57,622 nt of DNA from Actinomycetes bacterium (GTDB lineage: Bacteria > Actinomycetota > Actinomycetes > Actinomycetales > Dermatophilaceae): the NCBI GenBank assembly GCA_023420415.1, contig JAEZWF010000060.1:1-57622 (forward strand), read 5' to 3'. The number at the start of each line of letters is the position of its first letter. Within the stretch, counting starts at the first letter, position 1. Of this stretch, positions 50,596-57,622 are shown piece by piece. The translations under genes and the position numbers were made by a program. The notes under the pieces are model-generated. The model ran no database searches and was not told where the DNA came from. It saw only the letters and a program-made list of their open reading frames with translations.

Positions 50596-51813
50596 GTGGC
50601 TGATGAGATCGAGTTGATCCATGACAGCGAGGGGCTGGCTGTCATCGGCAACCCGTCGGCCGTCGAGCGCTTCCTTAATTCAGTGGGGCTGCTGCCCTTC
50701 TCCCGTGAGCTTCCTCTCGACAGGCTCGGATCAGCGCTCGACACGGGGTCGAAGATCGCGGAAGCGGCGTCCAACATCGCGGAGAACGCTGGCCGGTACG
50801 TGAGACTCACCAAGGAGTCGGCCGAGCAGGTCAAGGAGTTCGGCCTGATGCCTACAAAGACCAAAGGCATCAGTCACGCGATGCTGGGCGACCCCGGCTC
50901 CATCAGCAAGTGGATTCAGATCGAGGATGGTCCGGCATCTCTTCTCATGAACCCCGCGATCCTCTCCGGTGCTGCCGGAGTGATGGCTCAGCTTGCTCGG
51001 CAGCAAGAGGCACAGGAGCTGAAACAGCTCCTCGTCGCCATCGACGGGAAGCTCGACGACGTACGCCGTAGGCAAAGAGACGAAGTCCTCGCCAAGATGG
51101 ATCGAGTCAGCTTCGTCATCGAAGAAGCGATGGCGATACGCGAACACGGAGGGGATCGCGAAACCGCTTGGGACAAAGTCAAGACCGAGGTGGGCACAAT
51201 CGCCGAGATCCAAGCAGACGCACTACGTGCCTTGGAAGCACTCGCCGACAAGGCCAACGACCAGTCAGGCGTGGGCGCACTCGCAAGGGCGACCCAGGAT
51301 ATTGAAGCAGAGGTCGGCGTCTGGCTCGCTGTGCTTGCGCGATGCTTCCAGTTGCAGAACGAGTATGCGGTGCTGGAGTTGGATCATGTCTTCTACACGG
51401 CGCCGGCTTCGCTGGATGGACATCGGATCGGTCTCGATGCTGCACTCCAGCAGCGGCGCAGCAAGATCGTCCTGAAGACAGGGCACCTCATGACTCGCCT
51501 CGATCAGGCTGGTGGTGTCGCGCGCGAAAATGTCGTGCTGCATGCCCGCGCCGCACGCAAGGTAATCAACTCGATCAACACCGTCAGCGACTCCATTGAT
51601 GACTTCCATATGCCATTCGCGATCGAGTCCGACCGGGAAGCGCTGACCAGCACTCGTTGGAGAGACGCAGTGCGCGATCCGCAGCAGTTGCGAAACGCCG
51701 CAGCAGAGGCTGGGCCGAAGGTTGCTGTGGGTGTCCTGGGCATCGGGACCCTCGTCGTCGGGGCGGTCCTCAAGAACGGCGACTCGAAGGGATCATCTGG
51801 CGGAGACGCCTGA
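50596..51813 (+). CDS. Unknown membrane-anchored 405-aa protein (cargo, opposite strand)
   Basis: Starts at GTG 50596 after a strong GAGGAGG ribosome-binding site. The N-terminus (MADEIELIHDSEGLAVIGNP) is followed by an amphipathic helical region. Then comes a long coiled-coil-like stretch (about 130-190, QLARQQEAQELKQLLVAIDGKLDDVRRRQRDEVLAKM), a second helical domain, and a single hydrophobic segment near the C-terminus (about 375-392, VAVGVLGIGTLVVGAVL). Base composition is less GC-rich than the neighbours. It lies between conserved transfer genes on the opposite strand with its own promoter, as defence or exclusion cargo often does. I do not recognise the family and assign no function. Confidence 0.75.
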   Translation: MADEIELIHDSEGLAVIGNPSAVERFLNSVGLLPFSRELPLDRLGSALDTGSKIAEAASNIAENAGRYVRLTKESAEQVKEFGLMPTKTKGISHAMLGDPGSISKWIQIEDGPASLLMNPAILSGAAGVMAQLARQQEAQELKQLLVAIDGKLDDVRRRQRDEVLAKMDRVSFVIEEAMAIREHGGDRETAWDKVKTEVGTIAEIQADALRALEALADKANDQSGVGALARATQDIEAEVGVWLAVLARCFQLQNEYAVLELDHVFYTAPASLDGHRIGLDAALQQRRSKIVLKTGHLMTRLDQAGGVARENVVLHARAARKVINSINTVSDSIDDFHMPFAIESDREALTSTRWRDAVRDPQQLRNAAAEAGPKVAVGVLGIGTLVVGAVLKNGDSKGSSGGDA

Positions 51814-51823
51814 ATGACTGAAG

Positions 51824-53293
51824 TCACACCCTCCGGCACAGCGGGAGCGCGGCGGCGGTGAACGCGGCTGCTTGCTGGCCGACGAGCAGCCGGGTCTCGC
51901 ACGAGGCTTGGATCGCGGCTTGCTCGATGGCGGCGACGGCGGCGTCGAGTTCCTCGATGTTGGGTGCGGAGACAGCGATGAGGCCCGTGTAGCGGAGGAT
52001 GCCGTGTCCGGCGGTTAGGTCGGCTTCTTGCTGGAGCACGTCGTGGTACTCGGCGGTCTGTGAGGCGTCTTCGATCTGGCCGATCTTCGCGCGCTGGGCG
52101 TGGTCGGAGATGTGCTCGACCTTCTTCTTGCGGATGTCACGTGCGGCCTGGTCGGAGCGCATCGGGGTGCAGATCAGCGAGAACGACCGCTGGATGCCGG
52201 TGGACAGCAGTACCGGTGACAGGAACCCCGGATAGACCAGCGACCTGGGCCACTCGCTGACCCAGAGCACCGCGTGATGGGCGGAGTCGGTGCGTAGCCT
52301 GCCCCAGGTCTCGGTGACGGCGACCGGCCCCGCAGTCGCGAGTGACTGGCCGAGCCTGCCGTGGCGCTCCAGGGTGGCGGCGATAGCGGGGTCGTAGGCG
52401 GAACGCAGCATCACCGCGATCTGCCCTGGTGTTAGCCAGCCCGACGGCGAGAGGTCGGCGGAGCGGAGCGCGGCGACGAGGGTGTTCATTTCCTGGCGCA
52501 GCACGGCGGCGGCCCCGCGTATCCCTCCTCCGGCGGTTCTGGTCTGCCGAGCGCTGGTCTTCATGTCCAGTGACAGCGAGAGTGTGGTGACGTGGCGTTC
52601 GCCGGCGGGTCCGGCGCGGTCGATGAGTTCGGCGTATGTGTCGGCGGCCCACGAGCCGTCCGGGGTGCCGTGGGTGGCCCACCATTCGGCCAGTCCGGTG
52701 CCGGAGTCAGGGAGGGTGCGTTCGAGGACTTGCAGCGTCGCGATCCGCCCCGAGCGGCAGACCGTGGCCAGAACGCGGCCCCAGGAGCTGACCCGGCGTT
52801 CCTGCTCGCCGGGATCGAGGAGCACGAACGCGGGATGGGTGACCTCGCACACGACGGTCAACGTGGCTGCGTGGGGGTCGTGGATCATCCCAGCTCCGGT
52901 CTCGGGGTCGGTGTACTCGCGTAGTCGCGCCATGTCGCCGGGCAGCGCGAGGGTTCCGACGGGGCGCGGGACGACGATCCTGCGCCGGTACAGCAGTTGC
53001 CCGCCGGTGGTGCGCCACAGCCACCAGCAGGCGATGGGCAGCCACTCCACGATGGGCCGGCCCGCGATGGGTATCCAGGTCAGCGCGGCGGCGAGTACCC
53101 AGATGGGGGCGGTGTAGGCGAGCAGCATCCCGCCGCCGGCGTAGAACGCGCCGATGAGTGTGGCTCCGCCGATGGCGAGCGTGATGAGCTGGGTCAGCGA
53201 CAGGCCGAGGAGGACGCCACGGCGGGTGAGGCGGGAGAACTTCACCGGCACGAGTTCGCCCGCGGTGGGACGGTCGTGGTTCGTGCTGCTCAT
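51824..53293 (-). CDS. SCO6880-like conjugation protein
   Basis: A 489-residue protein of the SCO6880 family, the actinobacterial equivalent of a PrgI/VirB3-plus-VirB4 N-terminal protein. Two or three membrane segments lie near the N-terminus (about 27-72). A long soluble region follows, with LPGDMARLREYTDPETGAGMIHDPHAATLTVV, LDPGEQERRVSSWGRVLATVCRSG and the C-terminal ASQTAEYHDVLQQEADLTAGHGILRYTGLIAVSA. It is separated from the TrbL-like gene by 3 bp. It lacks Walker motifs and should work with the VirB4-like ATPase. Confidence 0.88.
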   Translation of the reverse strand: MSSTNHDRPTAGELVPVKFSRLTRRGVLLGLSLTQLITLAIGGATLIGAFYAGGGMLLAYTAPIWVLAAALTWIPIAGRPIVEWLPIACWWLWRTTGGQLLYRRRIVVPRPVGTLALPGDMARLREYTDPETGAGMIHDPHAATLTVVCEVTHPAFVLLDPGEQERRVSSWGRVLATVCRSGRIATLQVLERTLPDSGTGLAEWWATHGTPDGSWAADTYAELIDRAGPAGERHVTTLSLSLDMKTSARQTRTAGGGIRGAAAVLRQEMNTLVAALRSADLSPSGWLTPGQIAVMLRSAYDPAIAATLERHGRLGQSLATAGPVAVTETWGRLRTDSAHHAVLWVSEWPRSLVYPGFLSPVLLSTGIQRSFSLICTPMRSDQAARDIRKKKVEHISDHAQRAKIGQIEDASQTAEYHDVLQQEADLTAGHGILRYTGLIAVSAPNIEELDAAVAAIEQAAIQASCETRLLVGQQAAAFTAAALPLCRRV

Positions 53294-53296
53294 CGT

Positions 53297-54667
53297 CTAC
53301 TCCTTCGGTGGGCGTGGCGCGGGAGGCGGGGGCTGCTTCGGCGGCGGTGAAGGGTCGGTGCTCGGCGGTCGTGGTGCCGGACTCGACAGCGGTGCCGCAG
53401 GTGAAGCGGCGGGCGGTGGCGGTGTCTGCGCGGCTGCGTCGGCGGCGTGCTCGCCCTGGGCTCCCAGCGCGGTTCCGGCCTTCGGCCCGGCGGTCGCGGC
53501 GCCCTTGGCGACACTCGCGCCGATTACGATCCCGGCGGCCACGGGTCCAGCTGCGGCTGCACTGCCTCCGCTTGCTGCCGCCCCTCCGCCGCTCGCGGCG
53601 AGTGCCGGTGCCGGGGTCTTCGGCGGTGGCGGGGCGCTGCTTCCTCCACCGGAGCTTCCGCCCGTGTTCCCGCCGCCGCTGCTGGTTCCGTCGAGCACCT
53701 TCTTCGGGTCGCCGCCGCCCTGCGGCTTGGTCGGGACAGGGATCGGGCGGTTGAGTGCGCTCTTGGCATCCTGCTCGGAGCCGATCGCGTGGTACATGTC
53801 GAACCCGACGAACGCGATGAACTTGTACGTCAGGTACGGGGCGAACGCGGCCATCGCCATGAGCACGATCCCCGCGATGGGATCGCTGACCGAGGCGAGG
53901 TCGGCGTCGATCGGTGCAGAGACCTGGGTGATCGCGACGAGGAACATCACGACGAGCACGAGCTTTGAGCAGATCAGCGCGACGACGAACATCGCCCACT
54001 TCCCGATCCACCCCCGCGAGGCATCCCACGAGGCACCAGAGAAGGCGAGCGGGGCGAACACGACCGCGACCAGCAGGAGCGCTTTCCTGACGAGGAGGGA
54101 CAGCCAGACGATCGCAGCGGCGGTGATCGCGAGGCCGGCCATGAAGATCGTGATGATCGCTCCCACGCCGGGAGCGGCGATGTTGATCCCGACCAGCCCT
54201 GCGGCGAGGAGGGCGATCTTGTCGCCCATCGACTCGGTGGTCTCTCCGGCGGCCTGCACGATCCCAATGCACAGCTGGTCGACGACTTCCAGCAGCAGCG
54301 CAGTGAGCGTGATGACCACGAACGACCCGAGCACGGACTTCGCCAGGCCGAGGGCGGCACGGGTGAGCGCGGTCGGGTCGCGGCGGATCAGGCCGGTGAT
54401 GAGTTGGAGGCAGAAGAAGATCAGCATCACGAAGACCGCGATGCCGAACAGCAGGTTGTAGACGGCGATATAGCCGGGCTTGGTGACATCCACCAGGGTT
54501 GTGGTGTCGAAGACCGACCAGACGGCCTCGAACAGCCACCCGGCGGCGGCACCCATCGCCTGGGCGAGCCAGTCGAACGGGGCCGCGACCAGAGAGGCGG
54601 CTCCTTCGCCGACGGCATCGCAGACCGAGGAGATCACGGGAACGTCGCACACGCCCATCACGAACAC
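53297..54667 (-). CDS. TrbL/VirB6-like conjugal transfer membrane protein
   Basis: A 456-residue protein with six to eight membrane segments (about 60-300, including LLFGIAVFVMLIFFCLQLITGL and AIITIFMAGLAITAAAIVWLSLLV) and a Gly/Ala/Pro-rich disordered tail (about 310-456). Topology and position match TrbL/VirB6, which forms the inner-membrane channel platform. The tail ending PAPRPPKE is likely cytoplasmic. Confidence 0.85.
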   Translation of the reverse strand: MFVMGVCDVPVISSVCDAVGEGAASLVAAPFDWLAQAMGAAAGWLFEAVWSVFDTTTLVDVTKPGYIAVYNLLFGIAVFVMLIFFCLQLITGLIRRDPTALTRAALGLAKSVLGSFVVITLTALLLEVVDQLCIGIVQAAGETTESMGDKIALLAAGLVGINIAAPGVGAIITIFMAGLAITAAAIVWLSLLVRKALLLVAVVFAPLAFSGASWDASRGWIGKWAMFVVALICSKLVLVVMFLVAITQVSAPIDADLASVSDPIAGIVLMAMAAFAPYLTYKFIAFVGFDMYHAIGSEQDAKSALNRPIPVPTKPQGGGDPKKVLDGTSSGGGNTGGSSGGGSSAPPPPKTPAPALAASGGGAAASGGSAAAAGPVAAGIVIGASVAKGAATAGPKAGTALGAQGEHAADAAAQTPPPPAASPAAPLSSPAPRPPSTDPSPPPKQPPPPAPRPPKE

Positions 54668-54692
54668 CAGCTCTCGACGACGACAGTCGGGG

Positions 54693-55013
54693 TCAGACGG
54701 ACTGGCCGACGTTCCAGAAGAAGTTGATGAGCGTCACGCTCGCGCCGCAGATCACCGCCGCGCCGCAGGAGACGAGGACGCCGATCTTCCCGCGCGAGGC
54801 GAGGTGCGGATTCGACGAGTTCGCGCCGAAGCCCCACACGATCGCGGACACGATCAGCGCTAGGACGCTGAGGATCAGGCCGATGGTCATCACCGCGCCG
54901 ACGATGGTGCGCAGCTGGTTGATCCCCGGCAGGCCGTTGGTGTTGGGGTCGATGTTGATGTCCATCGGCACCAGCAGCGGCGCTGACATGACGTTGGCGA
55001 GCAGATCGAACAC
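54693..55013 (-). CDS. DUF6112-like small membrane protein, copy A
   Basis: A 106-residue protein from GTG 55013 with AAGGAGA upstream. Two membrane helices: VGAVMTIGLILSVLALIVSAIVWGFGA and GKIGVLVSCGAAVICGASVTLINFF. The spacing resembles small VirB2-like pilin or channel components. Copy B (56059-56325) is clearly related in sequence. The TIGR02391 gene lies between the copies. Confidence 0.75.
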   Translation of the reverse strand: MFDLLANVMSAPLLVPMDINIDPNTNGLPGINQLRTIVGAVMTIGLILSVLALIVSAIVWGFGANSSNPHLASRGKIGVLVSCGAAVICGASVTLINFFWNVGQSV

Positions 55014-55177
55014 GGTAGGTCTCCTTGGCGACGGGCGGCCCGCCCACGAACTCGCAGACGGGGTACACGCGACAGGTGCGCGCTCGTCGCCGTCCCCGTC
55101 GATGGCCGCCCGTAGCCTTGGGGCATCTGTGCGTAGCTCGCCCGCACGGGACCGCCGGATCGAGAGGTGCAAGGAAC

Positions 55178-56044
55178 ATGAGTCAGTACGGGGTGGACTA
55201 CCTCCGGCGATTGCGTGCCGCCGTTGAGAAGTTCGAGGAAGCCTTCGACGCCTGGATGAGCACTCAGGTCGAGTCGGATCACATGTCGGCGCGCGGCCTC
55301 TTTCCCACTGTGTGGACAAAGGAAGGCCAGAATCAGAGCGAAGTTCAACGTCTCGAACTCGGTGTCGCGGAGGCTGCTGGCCTGGCGGCGAGTGCTGTGT
55401 CAGTGACCGGCGCCTACATTGGGATCGCTGGTCTCGGAGCGATCGACCCAATCTCCAACTGGTCATTTATGTCTGCACCCAAGGCCCCCATCGCACCTCG
55501 GGATATTCGGACGACGACCGCCAATGTCAAGGGCAGGCTCGACGCGATGATCGTCGACGCCGAGTCACGTACGGACTCTGACCTTCCGACCTTCGCTCCC
55601 GCACAGTTTCACCCCGTGGTCTGGGCTGGTGCCTCCGCCCATTGGACGACGCATCAGTACCGAGTCGCAGTTCGTGAAGCGGCCGAAGGCCTCACGGTCC
55701 ACTGGAAGGAACGTCTCGGACGGAACGATGTCGATGACACGGTCTTCTGGCAGCAGACGTTATCGCCGGGCGCTCCTGAACCGGGCAAGCCGAAGCTCAC
55801 CTGGCCGGGAGGGCCGGATGACAAGACGGTGAAGAGCATGCGCGGTGGCCTCGAACCGCTCGGAAAAGCCCTCAACGCGCTGGCCACTGGTCTGAACCTC
55901 ACGGTCCGCAACGTGACGACGCACACGCGCACCGAACTGTCCGAGCAAGAAGCGATGGAGCGCCTCGCGGCATACAGTTACCTCGCGCGCCTGCTCGACC
56001 AGTGCGAGACAGAGAGCGCCGACGTGGAGGAATCGGACCGATGA
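55178..56044 (+). CDS. TIGR02391 (Ymh) family protein (cargo, opposite strand)
   Basis: A 288-residue protein. The C-terminal domain carries the family blocks FHPVVWAGASAHWTTHQYRVAVREAAEGLTVHWKERLGR, KLTWPGGPDDKTVKSMRGGLEPLGKAL, and TELSEQEAMERLAAYSYLARLLDQCE. The N-terminal half is variable and helical. This family is common on phages and mobile elements and its role is unknown; a link to defence has been suggested by genomic context only. It lies on the strand opposite to the transfer genes. Confidence 0.85.
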   Translation: MSQYGVDYLRRLRAAVEKFEEAFDAWMSTQVESDHMSARGLFPTVWTKEGQNQSEVQRLELGVAEAAGLAASAVSVTGAYIGIAGLGAIDPISNWSFMSAPKAPIAPRDIRTTTANVKGRLDAMIVDAESRTDSDLPTFAPAQFHPVVWAGASAHWTTHQYRVAVREAAEGLTVHWKERLGRNDVDDTVFWQQTLSPGAPEPGKPKLTWPGGPDDKTVKSMRGGLEPLGKALNALATGLNLTVRNVTTHTRTELSEQEAMERLAAYSYLARLLDQCETESADVEESDR

Positions 56045-56058
56045 CCGCGACGCTGCAG

Positions 56059-56325
56059 CTACAAACTTGAACCGACTGTGAGTAGCCAGTTCATCCAGGC
56101 GACGCCGCCTCCGGCGAGGACGGCGGCACCGACGGAGACGAGGACACCGATTCGGCCTTTGCTGGCGGTCGCGTAGTTTCCGTGGGCTGTAGCAATGGCC
56201 CACACGATCGCGGAGACGATCAGCATGAGGACGGCGACGATGAGGACGAACGTCAGGAGCGCACCGACCACGGCGCGGAGGTCGCCGATGCCGCCGAGCC
56301 CGTCGAAGTCGGGGAAGACACCCAT
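56059..56325 (-). CDS. DUF6112-like small membrane protein, copy B
   Basis: An 88-residue protein, MGVFPDFDGLGGIGDLRAVV, with two membrane helices (LLTFVLIVAVLMLIVSAIVWAI and RIGVLVSVGAAVLAGGGVAWMNWLL). The VGAL(L/M)T, LIVSAIVW and (K/R)IGVLVS(V/C)GAA blocks are shared with copy A. It begins 7 bp after the M23 peptidase stop, as the first small membrane component of the transfer operon. Confidence 0.8.
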   Translation of the reverse strand: MGVFPDFDGLGGIGDLRAVVGALLTFVLIVAVLMLIVSAIVWAIATAHGNYATASKGRIGVLVSVGAAVLAGGGVAWMNWLLTVGSSL

Positions 56326-56331
56326 CGTCGA

Positions 56332-57622
56332 TCACCCTGCCTTGACTGTGACGTGGAGGTGGTCGTAGTGGCCTCCGGTGATGGAGTCGGGGTCGTGCAT
56401 GCCTCCGCCGTTGTAGGGTCGCCAGCCCTCGGCGTCGCGGGCGACGGACCAGATTTGGCCTTGCCAGATCAGGTACTCGACGCCGAGAACGTCGGCGTTG
56501 TCCTTCATCCAGTTGGTGACCTTCCAGCCGGCGTCGAGCTGGGCCGGGGTGGGTCGCTGGCCGATCCGGTTGCCGAAGGTGATGTCGCACGCCCGCCCGA
56601 GAGGATGTTCGGATTTGGTGCCGGGGCGCGGTGAGTAGCAGCCCCAGCCGGTGTCGGGGAACGTGGCGAGGGTCTGCTGGTAGAGGTGGAGCAGGCGGGC
56701 GGTGATCTTGCCCGAGCTGGTGGGATCGTCGACGGGCCGGTCGGGGTCTCCATCGACGCCGGTCGGCGCACCGGCAGTGGTGTTGTTGCAGGCGGCGGGC
56801 GATCCGCTGGTCGCCGTCGGCAGGTTCGCGGCCCTGTGTTGGTTGAGCCAGGCGGCGGCGTCGATGGCTTCGCCGTTCGTGCCGCCGGGCCGGACCTCGA
56901 AGTGCAGATGTGCGCCGGTGCTCATGCCCGAGGAGCCGACATCGCCGATGTGCTGCCCGGCGCTCACGCGGTCGCCGCGACGGACGTGGATGCCGCTCTG
57001 CCACATGTGCGCGTACGCGGTCGCGACGGTCTGGCCGTCGATGGCGTGCTCGATGACGATGAGGCCGCCGTACCCGCCGGAGAACTCCGCGACGGTGACG
57101 GTGCCGTCTGCGGCGGCGAGGATCGGCGTGCCGTCGGGTGCGGCGAAGTCGGTGCCGGTGTGCATCTTCCGCTCGCCCGTGATCGGATGCACCCGCATCC
57201 CGAACGGCGAGGTCAGCACCCAGGTGCCCTCGGGCAACGGGAACACCACCCGCGACGACGACACGGCCTGGCCACCCACCCCGCCAGCGGCACTGCCGCC
57301 GCTGGTGAGGGCGGCGAGGATGCTGTCGGCGACGGGCGCGAAGTTGCGGTACCGGTCGGGGAAGGCGGAGACCTCCACGGCTTGGGCGGCTTCGCCGGGG
57401 TCCATCTGTTGCCAGCCGGGGATGTCGAGCAGACCGCGAGGTGAAGGGTAGTTCGGTCCGGTCGGCCCGCCGAAGAACGCTCGCGCCTGGTAGGTGGAGT
57501 CCATGAGTTCGGCGACCGACCCCCACCCCGATTGCGGGCGCATCTGGAACAGTCCGAGTGAGTCGTGGTCGCCGCCGTTGCCGTCGTTCGGGTAGTTCGC
57601 CGACTCGGGGTAGGTGCCGGTG
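56332..57622 (-). CDS. M23 peptidase of the conjugation system (5' end outside window)
   Basis: Cell-wall hydrolase expected to open peptidoglycan for the transfer channel. The frame stays open to the window end, so the start is missing. The first visible part (PESANYPNDGNGGDHDSLGLFQMRPQSGWG) looks like the end of a lysozyme/transglycosylase-like region. The M23 domain has zinc-site MHTGTDFA and AHLHFEVRPGG. A C-terminal extension (about 200 residues, KITARLLHLYQQTLATFPDTGWG, GYDHLHV-like ending) resembles a second small hydrolase or wall-binding region. Confidence 0.85.
   Translation of the reverse strand, partial: TGTYPESANYPNDGNGGDHDSLGLFQMRPQSGWGSVAELMDSTYQARAFFGGPTGPNYPSPRGLLDIPGWQQMDPGEAAQAVEVSAFPDRYRNFAPVADSILAALTSGGSAAGGVGGQAVSSSRVVFPLPEGTWVLTSPFGMRVHPITGERKMHTGTDFAAPDGTPILAAADGTVTVAEFSGGYGGLIVIEHAIDGQTVATAYAHMWQSGIHVRRGDRVSAGQHIGDVGSSGMSTGAHLHFEVRPGGTNGEAIDAAAWLNQHRAANLPTATSGSPAACNNTTAGAPTGVDGDPDRPVDDPTSSGKITARLLHLYQQTLATFPDTGWGCYSPRPGTKSEHPLGRACDITFGNRIGQRPTPAQLDAGWKVTNWMKDNADVLGVEYLIWQGQIWSVARDAEGWRPYNGGGMHDPDSITGGHYDHLHVTVKAG

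Overview
The window is high-GC DNA from an actinobacterium, most likely a Micrococcales member near Intrasporangiaceae/Dermatophilaceae. This rests on GTG starts, 1-4 nt gene overlaps, the order infB-rbfA-truB-ribF, an rne-rplU-rpmA-obg-proB-proA-nadD-rsfS backbone, and an SCO6880-type conjugation module. The family-level placement is inference.

Region 1 (1-6.2 kb) holds translation and cofactor housekeeping genes: infB (5' end outside the window), rbfA, truB, ribF and a SEDS glycan polymerase. Region 2 (6.2-9.5 kb) has a DUF559-like nuclease gene bracketed by two near-identical palindromes, a 42-bp tandem repeat and an acyl-CoA synthetase gene. Region 3 (9.5-19.7 kb) has a protein-repair methyltransferase, a membrane protein-MoxR-DUF58-VWA-protease operon, a divergent two-component system, an ECF sigma factor with its membrane partner, a broken amidase gene and a lipoprotein gene. 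Region 4 (19.7-32.2 kb) has the radical-SAM pair (split by four genes), RNase E/G, L21, L27, Obg and ProB. Region 5 (32.3-40.4 kb) has a lipoprotein, a patatin-like protein with a substituted active-site Asp, pyridoxal kinase, ProA, a methyltransferase/glycosyltransferase pair, a 793-bp non-coding locus, then nadD, rsfS and a histidine phosphatase.

Region 6 (40.5 kb to the end) is the integrase-proximal part of an integrative conjugative element at tRNA-Ala(GGC). It carries a large serine recombinase, SSB, a VirD4-like coupling protein, a VirB4-like ATPase, an SCO6880-like protein, a TrbL-like protein, two DUF6112-like proteins and an M23 peptidase that runs off the window. Three cargo insertions interrupt this leftward operon: an aldo/keto reductase with a divergent HTH regulator, an unknown 405-aa membrane-anchored protein, and a TIGR02391/Ymh protein. 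No relaxase is visible.

Four signals stand out. (i) The octamer GTATGCCG/CGGCATAC occurs at least 43 times in the first 40.4 kb, on both strands and in all frames, but I found it only once in the 17-kb island. (ii) About ten short hairpins repeat every ~43 bp at 37.8-38.25 kb, followed by a four-box DnaA-box cluster. (iii) A nuclease-like gene sits between two copies of a 55-bp palindrome. (iv) Several other intergenic palindromes share an architecture but have different stems. All were found by eye; searches that would test them are given with each finding.
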